NCBI RefSeq assembly: GCF_003855095.1
Contig: NZ_CP033972.1
Location: 1,488,001 to 1,552,000 of the forward strand
Reading direction: 5' to 3'
Length of the DNA: 64,000 nucleotides
DNA from: Gordonia insulae
GTDB taxonomy: Bacteria; Actinomycetota; Actinomycetes; Mycobacteriales; Mycobacteriaceae
Below, piece after piece: positions 9,794 through 19,016 of the stretch. Position numbers and translations under genes: made by a program. The first letter of the stretch is position 1, and each line of letters starts with the position of its first letter. The notes under the pieces are model-generated. The model ran no database searches. It was given only the letters and a program-made list of their open reading frames with translations, and had not been told where the DNA came from.

Positions 9794-9821
9794 GTTATAT
9801 GTCGCGGTTCGTGACATGCAA
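9794..9821 (-). promoter_or_regulatory. Promoter of lpqY-sugABC with overlapping palindrome
   Basis: Read on the minus strand: TTGCAT (9816-9821), a 16-bp spacer, then TATAAC (9794-9799). The perfect 8-bp palindrome TAACGTTA (9790-9797) overlaps the -10 region and could be an operator half-site. Confidence 0.45.
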
Positions 9822-9858
9822 CACATTCGGCATGGGCGTGCCAGAACGAGGGGGAATC

Positions 9859-9884
9859 GTGACGTCCGTTGTTCTGTACGTCAC
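9859..9884. repeat. Inverted repeat GTGACGT-12-ACGTCAC
   Basis: Perfect 7-bp arms (9859-9865 and 9878-9884) lie between the lpqY promoter and the end of the stress-protein gene. The repeat could be an upstream operator for lpqY, or a hairpin ending the stress-protein transcript. There is no T-tract. Confidence 0.4.
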
Positions 9885-9912
9885 TTTCGCCGTGGTGAAT
9901 CCGGAGCCAGGA

Positions 9913-10401
9913 TCAGTTCGACAACCGGCTGAGCATGTCGCGGGCCCGCTCGGCGCTGCGGGGATCGCACAGCACGTCATAACGCCCCGCGACGAGTTGC
10001 ATCGTCGACGCGAAGTCACGCTGCCCCCGGGTCGCCGCGTAGGGGATCGTCGCCGAGATCAACCCGAAGATGATGCCGCCGACCAGACCGACCACGACCG
10101 GCGTGAACCCGGCCCCGCTCACCACGAGGGAGACCAGCAGACCGAAGAACACGCCGAGCCACGCGCCGGACACGATGCCGCCACCGATGACCTTGCCCCA
10201 GCTGAGTCGGCCGATCACGCGCTCCACCTGCATGAGGTCGACGCCCACGATCGTCACGTCCTCGACGGTGAAGTTCTCGTCCGACAGGTAGTCGACGGCG
10301 CGCTGGGCCTCGGCGTAGGTTCCGTAGGAGCCGATCGGCCAGCCCTTGGGCGGGGTCGGCAGGCCCGGGGTCGCCCGGCCGGGCCGCATCGGGTTGGTCA
10401 T
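9913..10401 (-). CDS. General-stress-protein family membrane protein (Rv1234-like)
   Basis: A 162-residue protein starting MTNPMRPGRATPGLPTPPKGW. The N-terminal half matches the 'general stress protein 17M-like' domain (SYGTYAEAQRAVDYLSDENFTVEDVTIVG). Two glycine-rich membrane segments follow (GAWLGVFFGLLVSLVV and VVVGLVGGIIFGLISATI), then a short cytoplasmic tail. A much longer open frame extends upstream but is antisense to the MgtE-like gene. The placement next to lpqY matches Rv1234 in M. tuberculosis. The molecular role is unknown. Confidence 0.82.
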   Translation of the reverse strand: MTNPMRPGRATPGLPTPPKGWPIGSYGTYAEAQRAVDYLSDENFTVEDVTIVGVDLMQVERVIGRLSWGKVIGGGIVSGAWLGVFFGLLVSLVVSGAGFTPVVVGLVGGIIFGLISATIPYAATRGQRDFASTMQLVAGRYDVLCDPRSAERARDMLSRLSN

Positions 10402-10562
10402 GTCGCGTCCTCCCAGTGAGTTGTCGGCGCCGCGTGTCGCCGCTGCGGAACGTCGGGTGCCACCACGGCGCACGATAGTCGACGTCGGAGCACGTCGTCG
10501 GCTGTGCAACACCGGCGGATGTGCCCCGGCGGCATATGCGCAGGGCATGCAGCCGATGCCAC

Positions 10563-10568
10563 TACCCT
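10563..10568 (+). promoter_or_regulatory. -10 element (TACCCT) for a leaderless start at 10576
   Basis: TACCCT is seven bases upstream of the ATG at 10576, and no ribosome-binding site intervenes. Confidence 0.45.
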
Positions 10569-10575
10569 TACTGCC

Positions 10576-11913
10576 ATGGCGTCCGTGAGCAAGGTGTTCG
10601 TGGCCAGACTGGTCGGTTTGGCCGTGCTCGGACCCGATGGCGAGTCGATCGGCCGGGTCCGGGATGTGGTGATCGCGGTCCGGATGACCGGACAGCAGCC
10701 ACGGGTCCTCGGGTTGGCGGTCGAGCTGACCACCCGTCGTCGGATCTTCGTCCCGATGCTGCGGGTGACCACGATCGAGCCGCAGGCGGTCACCCTCAAC
10801 ACCGGTACGGTCAGTCTGCGTCGCCTCCATCTGCGCCCCGGTGAGGCGCTCGCCATCGGTCAGATCCTGGACTCGCGCGTCCGGGTCGACGATCCCGATC
10901 TCGAACACCTCGCCGGCGTCGACGTCAGCGTCGTCGACCTCGGTATCGAACGCACGCGCACCCGCGACTGGGTGGTCGCCCGTGTGGCCGTCCGCCCCGG
11001 GCGCAAGGGATTCCGACGGCGCGGCGAGACGCACGTGGTGGACTGGCATCGCGTACACGGTCTGACACAGACCGAGTTGAACCTGCCCGGCCAGGGTGTG
11101 GCGCAGGCGCTGATGCAGTTCGAGGGGATGCGCGCAGCCGACGTCGCCAACGCGCTGCGTGAACTGCCGGTCAAGCGGCGTGACGAGATCGCCGAGGCAC
11201 TCGACGACGAACGGCTCGCCGATGTGCTGCAGGAACTCCCGCCGGACGATCAGATGGACATGCTCGAGCATCTCGGGCTCGAACGCGCCGTCGACGTCCT
11301 CGAGGAAATGGACCCCGATGATGCCGCGGACCTCCTCGGCGAACTCCCCGACGCCGAGGCCGAGTCGTTGCTCGAACGGATGGACCCGGAGGAATCCGAA
11401 CCGGTCCGACGACTGCTGACCCACTCCCCGGACACCGCGGGCGGGTTGATGACGTCGGAGCCCATCATCGTGACCGCATCCACGACGGTCGCGGAAACAC
11501 TTGCGCGCGTGCGTGATCCCGACATCACGCCGGCGGCCGCGAGCCTGGTCTTCGTGGTCCGGCCGCCGACGGCCACCCCCACCGGCAAGTACCTCGGCTG
11601 CGTGCACCTGCAGGCACTGCTGCGCGAACCCCCGGCCAACATCGTCGGTGGCATCCTCGACAGCGATCTGTCCCACCTGCGTCCGGAGGACTCCCTGGAG
11701 GCGGTCACCCGCTATTTCGCGACCTACAACATGGTGTGCGGCCCGGTGGTCGACGACGAACGCCACCTCCTCGGCGCGGTCAGCGTCGACGACCTGCTCG
11801 ACGAATTGCTGCCCCGGGACTGGCGCGAGACCGAACCCGAGGACGCCGACGTCATCGGTGGCGGCGGGATCAACCCGGCGTCCGGGATCAACACGGCAGG
11901 AGCGGGTGCGTGA
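10576..11913 (+). CDS. MgtE N-domain/CBS protein lacking the transport domain (Rv1232c-like)
   Basis: A 445-residue soluble protein. Residues about 8-90 form a PRC-barrel-like domain (GLAVLGPDGESIGRVRDVVI). A region near 185-290 repeats the MgtE intracellular N domain (LADVLQELPPDDQMDMLEHLGLE, AADLLGELPDAEAESLLERM). A CBS pair with the typical HSPDTAGGLMT entry covers about 290-430. The membrane domain of true MgtE magnesium channels is absent. It may sense magnesium or nucleotides and act on a partner. Its 3' end overlaps the next gene by four bases (GTGA). Confidence 0.85.
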   Translation: MASVSKVFVARLVGLAVLGPDGESIGRVRDVVIAVRMTGQQPRVLGLAVELTTRRRIFVPMLRVTTIEPQAVTLNTGTVSLRRLHLRPGEALAIGQILDSRVRVDDPDLEHLAGVDVSVVDLGIERTRTRDWVVARVAVRPGRKGFRRRGETHVVDWHRVHGLTQTELNLPGQGVAQALMQFEGMRAADVANALRELPVKRRDEIAEALDDERLADVLQELPPDDQMDMLEHLGLERAVDVLEEMDPDDAADLLGELPDAEAESLLERMDPEESEPVRRLLTHSPDTAGGLMTSEPIIVTASTTVAETLARVRDPDITPAAASLVFVVRPPTATPTGKYLGCVHLQALLREPPANIVGGILDSDLSHLRPEDSLEAVTRYFATYNMVCGPVVDDERHLLGAVSVDDLLDELLPRDWRETEPEDADVIGGGGINPASGINTAGAGA

Positions 11914-12467
11914 GCACCGAACAGTCCGGTCGCCGTCTGGACACGCCGCGTCCCCGGCGCGGGCTGTCGTTCAACCTCGACTCCGACGTCGTAGGGGTCT
12001 ACGCCGAGCGGATCGCCCGCTTCCTCGGCACCGGCCGCTACCTCGCCATCCAGACCGTCCTCGTGATCGTGTGGGTGGCGCTCAACCTGATCGCGGTGTC
12101 CTGGCGGTGGGACCCGTATCCGTTCATCCTGCTCAATCTCGCGTTCTCCACCCAGGCGGCGTATGCGGCACCGTTGATCCTGTTGGCGCAGAACCGGCAG
12201 GAGAACCGCGACAAGGTCGCGCTCGACGAGGACCGGATGCGCGCCGCGCAGACCAAGGCCGACACCGAATTCCTCGCCCGCGAACTCGCCGCGGTCCGAC
12301 TCGCCGTCGGCGACACGGTCACCCGCGACTACCTGCGCAAGGAGTTCGACGACCTGCTCACCGAACTCACCGAACGGCTGACCGATCGGCCCGTGGACCT
12401 GTCCACCCCCGGCGGGGACGACGACGAGCGCCATCGACACCGTGGCGGCGACTCCCCCGGACGCTGA
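11910..12467 (+). CDS. DUF1003 family membrane protein (Rv1231c-like)
   Basis: A 185-residue protein with GTG start overlapping the preceding stop. It has two membrane helices (AIQTVLVIVWVALNLIAV and PFILLNLAFSTQAAYAAPLILLA) followed by the DUF1003 hallmark QNRQENRDK and a long helical tail. Translational coupling to the MgtE-like protein makes it the likely membrane partner of that soluble CBS protein (inference). No activity is established for the family. Confidence 0.87.
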   Translation: MSTEQSGRRLDTPRPRRGLSFNLDSDVVGVYAERIARFLGTGRYLAIQTVLVIVWVALNLIAVSWRWDPYPFILLNLAFSTQAAYAAPLILLAQNRQENRDKVALDEDRMRAAQTKADTEFLARELAAVRLAVGDTVTRDYLRKEFDDLLTELTERLTDRPVDLSTPGGDDDERHRHRGGDSPGR

Positions 12468-12820
12468 GGCCCCCGCCGCCGACATCCCGCGGTGGGCGCC
12501 CGCGTCACGCGGTCAGCGCCGGGACACGTGAGCGATGTAACACCGTGACGTCGCGTTCCCGATCAGATGCATGTGATCGAGGATTGTCGGGTTCGGGTAC
12601 TGGGGCACTCGACCCATATGTATGGTGGGTCACACGTCGTCCACCCCGGTGAGCCAGAATCCGGGGAGCCGGTCAGGCCAGGTACGACGGGTATCCGCGA
12701 TACCACGGGGGCGGACATGCGTGCGCGTCGGAACAACGGAGTTGGTGTGGACGGACGGTCGATGCCGGTCGAGCGACAACAGCCGCTGTGTCATGGGCCG
12801 ACTCGGGTGAGGGTGCCACG
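12468..12820. other. Non-coding upstream region of the lytic transglycosylase gene
   Basis: No convincing gene is seen. It probably carries the promoter of the following gene: a dyad ACCCATA...TGGTGGGT with an internal TATGGT lies at about 12612-12635. GTAACAC followed by GTGACG lies at about 12537-12555. Confidence 0.4.
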
Positions 12821-13960
12821 ATGACGCCCCGGCCTTTCCGTCGTGCGCAGGGCCCGAGCCGGGCACGTCTGCCGCGTCGCGCACTCTCCGTGACCGCAGG
12901 CGGAGTCCTCGTCGGCGCCCTGGTGCTCGGTGCTGCGGCGTCGAGTGCGTCCGGAGGCGCGATCGCCGTGTCACCGACGGCGAAGGACGACGGTCCACCT
13001 CCCGCTGCGGCGGCCATCGTGCCCGGTGCGCCCGTGACACTGCTCGGTTTCGCGCCGCCACCCAAGCGGGTCGAGCCCGCTGTGGTCGCACCGCAGTTCC
13101 GCATCGCCGGCGATCTACCGAGCGGCCCGCTCGGAATTCCCGGTGTCGTGCTGCAGGCCTACAAGTTGGGCGCCAACCGGGTCGCCGCCGAGAGCCCGCA
13201 GTGCAAGCTGCCGTGGTTCCTGCTCGCCGGCATCGGCCGGATCGAGTCGAATCACGCCTCCAACGGCTCGGTGGACCAGTACGGCACCACCATCAACCCG
13301 ATCGCCGGCCCGGTCCTCGACGGTTCGCTGGCCGGCAATGCGGTGATCCGTGACACCGACGGCGGTCGCATCGACGGCGACCCCGGACACGACCGCGCGA
13401 TGGGGCCGATGCAGTTCATCCCGAGCACGTGGGCGAGCTGGGGCTCGGACGCCAACGGTGACGGCAAGTCCGATCCGAACAACGTCTTCGACGCGACGTA
13501 CTCGGCCGGGCGGTACCTGTGCGCGGGTGTCACCGACATCATGAACGACAAGAACAAGGTCGCCGCCGTGCTGCGGTACAACCATTCGATGGAGTACGTC
13601 GCGAACGTCCTGAGCTGGGCGGGCGCGTATGCCACGGGCGTGATGCCGACGAACCCGATCCCCGAGCCCAAACGCAAGGCGAGCAAATCGTCGACGTCGA
13701 AGCCGTCGAAGCCGTCCAAGCCGTCGACGTCGAAGCCGGGCGAGAGTTCGTCGGACCCGTCGTCGAGCACCGCGACGACGCCTCCCCCGCAGACCTGCCT
13801 CGGCGCGCTCTGCCTGCCGCCGAACCTGGTCCCGCCGGGTCTGCTGCCGCCCCAACCCCCGACCAGGCAGGCCCCCACCAAGGCGGTCCCGCCGAAGCAG
13901 GCGCCGACCGGACGGCAGGCGCCCGCACCGGGCACCACCACACCGGTCCCGGCGCGCTGA
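12821..13960 (+). CDS. Exported lytic murein transglycosylase (Rv1230c-like)
   Basis: A 379-residue protein starting MTPRPFRRAQG. The N-terminus has a basic run and a hydrophobic segment (VTAGGVLVGALVLGAAASSASGG) that acts as a signal peptide or anchor. Residues about 105-280 form an SLT/MltB-type catalytic domain: LLAGIGRIESNH with the catalytic Glu in RIES, then GPMQFIPSTWASWG, and NKVAAVLRYNHS. The C-terminal 100 residues are Ser/Lys/Pro-rich, likely spanning the wall. The enzyme would cleave peptidoglycan non-hydrolytically during wall remodelling. Confidence 0.88.
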   Translation: MTPRPFRRAQGPSRARLPRRALSVTAGGVLVGALVLGAAASSASGGAIAVSPTAKDDGPPPAAAAIVPGAPVTLLGFAPPPKRVEPAVVAPQFRIAGDLPSGPLGIPGVVLQAYKLGANRVAAESPQCKLPWFLLAGIGRIESNHASNGSVDQYGTTINPIAGPVLDGSLAGNAVIRDTDGGRIDGDPGHDRAMGPMQFIPSTWASWGSDANGDGKSDPNNVFDATYSAGRYLCAGVTDIMNDKNKVAAVLRYNHSMEYVANVLSWAGAYATGVMPTNPIPEPKRKASKSSTSKPSKPSKPSTSKPGESSSDPSSSTATTPPPQTCLGALCLPPNLVPPGLLPPQPPTRQAPTKAVPPKQAPTGRQAPAPGTTTPVPAR

Positions 13961-14025
13961 CCACCCGGCGCGGTCGTCCGGCCCTGCGCGCTCTCCCGGC
14001 GATCGGTCCCTTCTGCGGCGACGGC

Positions 14026-14031
14026 TAAGCT
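14026..14031 (+). promoter_or_regulatory. -10 element (TAAGCT) for mrp
   Basis: TAAGCT is followed by eight bases (GGGAACCG) and the ATG at 14040, so the message is leaderless or nearly so. Confidence 0.4.
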
Positions 14032-14039
14032 GGGAACCG

Positions 14040-15185
14040 ATGACTACCGGAGTTGTACCCACCGAATCGTCGGTTCGCGCTGCCCTGAGCAAGGTCAACG
14101 ACCCCGAGATCGGCAAACCCATCACCGAGCTCGGCATGGTGAAGACGATCGACGTCAACAGCGACGCCAGCGTGGACGTCGTCGTCCTGCTCACCACGTC
14201 GGGTTGTCCGATGCGCAACGAGATCTCCGGCCGGGTGGAAGGTGCTGTCGCCGATGTCCCGGGCGTCGGCGCCGTCCGTGTCGCCCTGGACGTGATGGAC
14301 GACGAGCAACGGACGGAACTGCGCAAGAAGTTGCGTGGCGACAAGGCCGAACCGGTGATCCCGTTCGCCCAGCCCGGATCGCTGACCCGGGTGTATGCCG
14401 TCGCGTCCGGCAAGGGCGGCGTCGGCAAGTCGAGTGTGACGGTGAACCTGGCGACCGCGCTCGCCGAACGCGGGCTGACCGTAGGCGTACTCGACGCCGA
14501 CATCTACGGCCACTCGGTGCCGCGGATGCTCGGCAGCGATGCCAAACCCACACAGGTGGAGCGGATGATCATGCCGCCCATGAACCACGGCGTGCGGTTC
14601 ATCTCGATCGGACAGTTCACCGACGGCAACACCCCGGTGACCTGGCGGGGGCCGATGCTGCATCGCGCGCTGCAGCAGTTCCTCGCCGACGTCTACTGGG
14701 GTGACCTCGACGTACTGCTGCTCGACCTGCCGCCCGGCACCGGCGACGTCGCGATCTCCATCGCCCAGCTGATCCCGGGAGCGGAGATCCTGGTGGTCAC
14801 CACCCCGCAGCAGGCAGCGGCCGAGGTCGCCGAGCGCGCGGGCGCGATCGCCCTGCAGACGCGGCAGAAGATCCTGGGTGTGGTGGAGAACATGTCGTGG
14901 ATGGAGCTGCCCGATGGCACCCGGATGGAGCCGTTCGGCTCCGGCGGCGGTCAGAAGGTCGCCGACCGCCTCACGCAGGCCGTCGGGGCGCCCGTCGAGT
15001 TGCTCGGTCAGGTGCCGTTGGAGACCACGCTGCGCGAGGGCGGGGATGCGGGGGTACCCGTGGTGCTGTCCGCGCCGGAGTCGGCGTCCGGGTCGGCTCT
15101 GCGGGCCATCGCCGACAAGCTCGCGGTTCGCCGTCGTGGCCTGGCCGGGATGAGTTTGGGCATCGACACCACGCGCCACGACTGA
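14040..15185 (+). CDS. mrp: Mrp/ApbC-type iron-sulfur cluster carrier ATPase
   Basis: A 381-residue P-loop ATPase of the MinD/Mrp family. An N-terminal MIP18/DUF59 domain (residues about 10-90, with TSGCPMR) precedes the deviant Walker A GKGGVGKSS (residues 124-132), Walker B-like LLLDLPPGTGD, and ENMSWMELPDG near the C-terminus. The C-terminal CxxC found in many Mrp proteins is missing, as I recall it also is in mycobacterial homologues. It probably carries Fe-S clusters to apoproteins. It converges with tatB. Confidence 0.9.
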   Translation: MTTGVVPTESSVRAALSKVNDPEIGKPITELGMVKTIDVNSDASVDVVVLLTTSGCPMRNEISGRVEGAVADVPGVGAVRVALDVMDDEQRTELRKKLRGDKAEPVIPFAQPGSLTRVYAVASGKGGVGKSSVTVNLATALAERGLTVGVLDADIYGHSVPRMLGSDAKPTQVERMIMPPMNHGVRFISIGQFTDGNTPVTWRGPMLHRALQQFLADVYWGDLDVLLLDLPPGTGDVAISIAQLIPGAEILVVTTPQQAAAEVAERAGAIALQTRQKILGVVENMSWMELPDGTRMEPFGSGGGQKVADRLTQAVGAPVELLGQVPLETTLREGGDAGVPVVLSAPESASGSALRAIADKLAVRRRGLAGMSLGIDTTRHD

Positions 15186-15202
15186 GGCGGGTCACCGACC
15201 GC

Positions 15203-15670
15203 TCAGGTGGCGTCCCAGTCGGTGACGTTCGGCCGTTTCGCCGGGCGGGCGGTCTCCGCCGCAGCGGGTGTCGTCGGCCCGCCCGCGGGTGATGAGGTCT
15301 CCGGTGGCGTCGGCATGGGCGCCGAGACCGGTTTGATGGCGGGGGTCTCGGTGACCGAGCGGTCGACCGTGGTCGGCCCCAACCCCATGGTGAAGACGGA
15401 ATCATCGCCGTCGAGAAGATGCTTGGTCACCATCGCGCGCGGCGTCATGCCCCGCAGCTCGTTGAGTTCCGACAGTGGTTTGCGCAGCTCGTCGAACTCC
15501 GGGCCGAGTTCTTCCTTGAGCTGATTGGTGGCGCCGGTCGCGTAGTCGCGCACCTGGCGCAGCGACTTCATCGTCCAGGACACCGCGTCCGGCAGTCGAT
15601 CCGGCCCGAGGATGATCAGTCCGGCAGCCAGCAGGACGAGGATCTCACCCCAACCGATACTGCTGAACAT
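15203..15670 (-). CDS. tatB: Twin-arginine translocase subunit TatB
   Basis: A 155-residue protein with the TatA/B signature: a short N-terminal helix ([17 protein letters not shown]), the hinge GPDRLP, then an amphipathic helix ([20 protein letters not shown]) and a Pro/Thr-rich tail. TatB binds folded Tat substrates with TatC. It is the last gene of the sigE-rseA-htrA-tatB run, 31 bp after htrA, the same order as in M. tuberculosis. Confidence 0.92.
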   Translation of the reverse strand: MFSSIGWGEILVLLAAGLIILGPDRLPDAVSWTMKSLRQVRDYATGATNQLKEELGPEFDELRKPLSELNELRGMTPRAMVTKHLLDGDDSVFTMGLGPTTVDRSVTETPAIKPVSAPMPTPPETSSPAGGPTTPAAAETARPAKRPNVTDWDAT

Positions 15671-15701
15671 CTGTCATCCCCATTGCTCGAGGCCAGGAGT
15701 C

Positions 15702-17273
15702 TCAGTCACTGGCCGGAGTGATCGTGCCCTTGAACGTACGCCCGTCCCGCCAGTAGCTGAAGTCGACCCTCTCGTCGATCTTCGCGGTCCGGACCGCCAC
15801 CGTCAATTCGTCGGCACTCTCGATGGACCGGCCGTCGAACGAGGTGATGACGTCGTCCTCGCGGACGCCCGATTTGTCGGCGGGGCCGCCGGCGACGACG
15901 TTGCGGACCTGGGCGCCGAGCACGCGGTCGTTGCGTACCGAACTCGCGTTGACCCCGATCTGCGGGTGATTGACCTTGCCCTGTCGGATCAACGTCTGCG
16001 CGATGGGCACGACCTGGTTGATCGGGATGGCGAAGCCGAGGCCGATCGAGCCACCACCGGGCACCAGTCCCGCGGTGTTGATCCCGACCACCTCGGCGTC
16101 GTCGTTGACCAGCGGGCCACCCGAGTTGCCGGGGTTGATCGCGGCGTCGGTCTGGATCGCGTCGATGACCGCATCGGTGTCAGACTCCGCGTCGGGCCGG
16201 AGCGGCACCGGACGATTCAGGGCGCTGACGATGCCGCTGGTGACGGTGCGATCGAGGCCCAGCGGGGAGCCGAAGGCGATGACCTCTTCACCGATCTGCA
16301 GGTTGTCGGAGTTGCCGAGCTTGGAGACGGTGAGGTTGTCGACGTTGTCGACCTTCACCACCGCGAGATCGGTCTTGGTGTCGCGCCCGACGATCCGGGC
16401 CGGGACGCGGGTGCGGTCGGCGAACACGGCCTCAAGTTTGGCGTTGCGGTCGTTGGCGGCCATTGCGATCACGTGATTGTTGGTGACGATGTAACCGTTC
16501 TTGTCGATGACGAAGCCGGAGCCGGTGCCGACCGCGCTCGAGGTCCGGACATCCAGCGCCACAACCGATTTCTCCACCGCGCGCGCCACGGTCGCAACGG
16601 GCGAGCGGGGGTCGGCGTCGCGGTCGTCGTCGCCGGTCGCCAACTGCACCGAATCCGAGTTGAGGGGTGAGACGACCTCGGCGGTCCAGCGGCCGAGCAG
16701 CCCGCCGACGAGTCCGACGAGGATCGCGAGCACGCCCAGCGTCGCGAGCGCATGCCAGCTCACCCGCCGACCGAACAGGACATCCTGGATGCCGAGTTTC
16801 GGTCCCGGGTCGGTGGGTTCGGGTGTCGCGGGCCGCGTCAGAGCGGGGCCGGAGAGGCCGACCATGCTCTCCGGATCGCGCCACGGGTCGGCGGGTACGG
16901 GGTCGACGAGTGGCTCCCCGTAGGTCGCCAGCGGATCGCGCTGCAGGGTCTCGGACTCGCCCGCCGGCCGACGGAAGGCCTCGGCGAGTACCGGATCGGG
17001 AGCAGCGATCTGCGGTTCCGGTCGATCGGTGTTCGACGACTGGTCGAACGAACCGCTGACGCCGTCAGGGCGACCGAACACGGCGGCGGTCTGCGGTGAG
17101 ACCACCTTGTGCTGTCTGGCCTTCTCGTCGGACATCGCATCGATCGAGGTGCCCGAGTCCTGGCGCGACTGCTCGGATGCGAACTCGGCTCCCCGGTCGG
17201 TCGCGTCGCGCGGCGCGATGTCGTCGGCGGACTCGGTGCTCCGGTCGAGTTCGCTCTCCCCTGTGGTGTCCAC
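15702..17273 (-). CDS. htrA: HtrA/DegP-family membrane-anchored serine protease
   Basis: A 523-residue protein. Residues 1-170 form a disordered acidic cytoplasmic region, followed by one membrane helix (about 173-195), a trypsin-like domain and a C-terminal PDZ domain (about 430-515). The catalytic triad is His267 (NNHVIA), Asp302 (KTDLAVV) and Ser384 (PGNSGGP). It would degrade or refold misfolded envelope proteins and may process regulators in the SigE pathway. It lies 3 bp after rseA, so the two are co-transcribed. Gene-name assignment rests on synteny with Rv1223. Confidence 0.93.
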   Translation of the reverse strand: MDTTGESELDRSTESADDIAPRDATDRGAEFASEQSRQDSGTSIDAMSDEKARQHKVVSPQTAAVFGRPDGVSGSFDQSSNTDRPEPQIAAPDPVLAEAFRRPAGESETLQRDPLATYGEPLVDPVPADPWRDPESMVGLSGPALTRPATPEPTDPGPKLGIQDVLFGRRVSWHALATLGVLAILVGLVGGLLGRWTAEVVSPLNSDSVQLATGDDDRDADPRSPVATVARAVEKSVVALDVRTSSAVGTGSGFVIDKNGYIVTNNHVIAMAANDRNAKLEAVFADRTRVPARIVGRDTKTDLAVVKVDNVDNLTVSKLGNSDNLQIGEEVIAFGSPLGLDRTVTSGIVSALNRPVPLRPDAESDTDAVIDAIQTDAAINPGNSGGPLVNDDAEVVGINTAGLVPGGGSIGLGFAIPINQVVPIAQTLIRQGKVNHPQIGVNASSVRNDRVLGAQVRNVVAGGPADKSGVREDDVITSFDGRSIESADELTVAVRTAKIDERVDFSYWRDGRTFKGTITPASD

Positions 17274-17276
17274 CGG

Positions 17277-17873
17277 TCAGCGGCCTCGCCAGCGATTCAT
17301 CCGGGCGCGGGTACTGCTCTGATCGGCGATGTTCGGCTGTCCGTTGCGGGGGGCACCGGTCACCGGGAATCCGGGCGCAGCCATCGGGCTGGGCGGGCGG
17401 CCACGATCCCACGGCGCGATCTGTCCGTGCGGATCGGTGTCGGCCTCGTCGGCCGCGGCGCTGACATCGATCTCCCGAGTCGGGATCTGGCTGAGTTGCC
17501 CGAGCAGTCCGGCGGGGATGGAGACGTCGCCGGCCGAACGGAGTCGGGCTCGCGCGGAGATCTGGGCGTCGACTGCGGACATGCATTCGGTGCAATGTGC
17601 GAGGTGCTCGGTGGCACGCATGTGTGCGGTCATCCCCAGCTCCCCGTCGACGAACGCGGCGACGGCCTCGGAGGCGAGGTGCTCGGTCGGCGCGAACCGT
17701 CGGCCACCCGGGGTACCGGGCGCGCGGTAGGTGCGGTTGGGCGCGAAGGACGTCGTCACGGGAGACCAGGTGGCCGGATTCCAGGCCGATCGGCGACGCC
17801 GGCGGAGATTCGACGTGGGTAGCGGGTTACCTCCCGGCTGCCCCGAGGTGGGTCGACCTCGGTTCATCTCCAT
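17277..17873 (-). CDS. rseA: Anti-sigma factor RseA (zinc anti-sigma type)
   Basis: About 198 residues from ATG 17873 (MEMNRG), which has GGAAGAGG upstream; a GTG at 17885 is an alternative. The core (TEHLASEAVAAFVDGELGMTAHMRATEHLAHCTEC) aligns with M. tuberculosis RseA and holds the zinc motif His90-x3-Cys94-x2-Cys97. There is no membrane segment, so it is a soluble redox- or stress-responsive inhibitor that binds SigE. The N-terminal 55 residues are basic and the C-terminal tail is Pro-rich. It lies between sigE and htrA, as expected for SigE feedback control. Confidence 0.9.
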   Translation of the reverse strand: MEMNRGRPTSGQPGGNPLPTSNLRRRRRSAWNPATWSPVTTSFAPNRTYRAPGTPGGRRFAPTEHLASEAVAAFVDGELGMTAHMRATEHLAHCTECMSAVDAQISARARLRSAGDVSIPAGLLGQLSQIPTREIDVSAAADEADTDPHGQIAPWDRGRPPSPMAAPGFPVTGAPRNGQPNIADQSSTRARMNRWRGR

Positions 17874-18090
17874 CTTGACGCTCACCTCTTCCGCCACGCG
17901 GGCCACTCTGCCGTCCGACTGCCGTCGTGTTCCGATCGATTCCACGCTACTGCGCTCTCGGCGGATGTGCTGTCGCACCACCTTCGAGCGCGGCAACCCA
18001 GCCTATCCGAAGGTGACAACGAAGCCCGGCCGACGGTGGTTCCCGAATCGGCGAATCGACGCGGGACGGGCGTGTGATCGGCGGAGGCGC

Positions 18091-18702
18091 CTAGTGCGCG
18101 CTCCCGATGGCGACGGACCGACTGCCCGTGTGACCTCGGGCGATGAGATGGTCGCGGATGGTCTGCCGGCCGCGATGAATACGGCTGCGGACGGTACCGA
18201 GCTTGACGCCGAGCGTCGTGGAGATCTCTTCGTACGACAGACCCTCGATGTCACAGAGGACGACCGCGGCGCGGAACTCCGGCGGCAGGGCGTCGAGCGC
18301 CTCCTGCAGGTCCGGGTCGAGATTGGCGTCGTGGAAGATCTGCTGCGGGTCCGGGGTGTCGGCGGGCACCCGGTCGTACTCCTCGGGCAGTGCCTCCATG
18401 CGGATCTTGCTGCGCCGACGCACCATGTCCAGGAACAAGTTCGTGGTGATGCGGTGCAGCCAGCCCTCGAAGGTGCCCGGCTTGTAGTTGGAGAGGGAGC
18501 GGAAGACCCTGATGAAGGTCTCCTGGGTCAGATCCTCGGCATCGTGCTGATTGCCGGACAAGCGGTAGGCCAGGCGATACACGCGATCGGCATGCTCGCG
18601 CACCAAGTCGTCCCACGACGGCATCAAGGTGTCGTCGCCGGTGGCATCGAATCCCGCCGTCCCGGTCGGGACGACGTCTGCAGACCCCAGGGGATCAGTC
18701 AT
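18091..18702 (-). CDS. sigE: ECF sigma factor SigE
   Basis: A 203-residue sigma-70 family protein. Region 2 ([20 protein letters not shown] to [17 protein letters not shown]) and region 4 ([17 protein letters not shown], then [20 protein letters not shown]) are almost identical to the recalled M. tuberculosis SigE. The start [11 protein letters not shown] at 18702 is chosen because it gives a compact N-terminus. The open frame continues upstream, and M. tuberculosis SigE uses several starts, so longer forms are possible. It directs transcription of envelope-stress genes and is held by RseA encoded downstream. Confidence 0.93.
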   Translation of the reverse strand: MTDPLGSADVVPTGTAGFDATGDDTLMPSWDDLVREHADRVYRLAYRLSGNQHDAEDLTQETFIRVFRSLSNYKPGTFEGWLHRITTNLFLDMVRRRSKIRMEALPEEYDRVPADTPDPQQIFHDANLDPDLQEALDALPPEFRAAVVLCDIEGLSYEEISTTLGVKLGTVRSRIHRGRQTIRDHLIARGHTGSRSVAIGSAH

Positions 18703-19004
18703 GTTTGGTGGCCCAGTTCCCTTCCCCGGACATCGCGTCGGATGACGGATGTTCACGATGGTAAACCACCTTCGCCGACGGTCTATTCCCCCGGCGTCGG
18801 GTGGTCGTGCAGCGACGAAGTCGTCGCACTGGCGCATCAGGTGCGTTGCTAGAACCCTCTCCCATCGGGGTGTGGTCGCCGTATGAGAGTGCTGAGGTTT
18901 CGCTGAGGAAGTCGCGGGCATTCGCGGTCGGTCGCCAAACGGCCCCTGACCACCGACTTCGGCGGCCGGTGGCGCGCCGCCGACGGATTCGAGACGGCGC
19001 GACC

Positions 19005-19010
19005 TAATCT
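19005..19010 (+). promoter_or_regulatory. -10 element (TAATCT) for a leaderless GTG at 19017
   Basis: TAATCT is six bases before GTG 19017. Transcript and reading frame would start together. Confidence 0.5.
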
Positions 19011-19016
19011 CAGGGG

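Noticed and set aside
10402..11766. Upstream extension of the stress-protein frame to 617 residues
   Set aside because: The extension is antisense to the MgtE-like gene and has no domain pattern; the family N-terminus begins at 10401.
12537..12555. Possible MtrA box (GTAACAC with GTGACG)
   Set aside because: Only one half resembles the motif, and a similar single GTAACAC occurs near 22881; not enough to call a site.
12567..12824. 85-residue open frame before the lytic transglycosylase
   Set aside because: No ribosome-binding site, no motif, and it runs into the start of the real gene; treated as intergenic.
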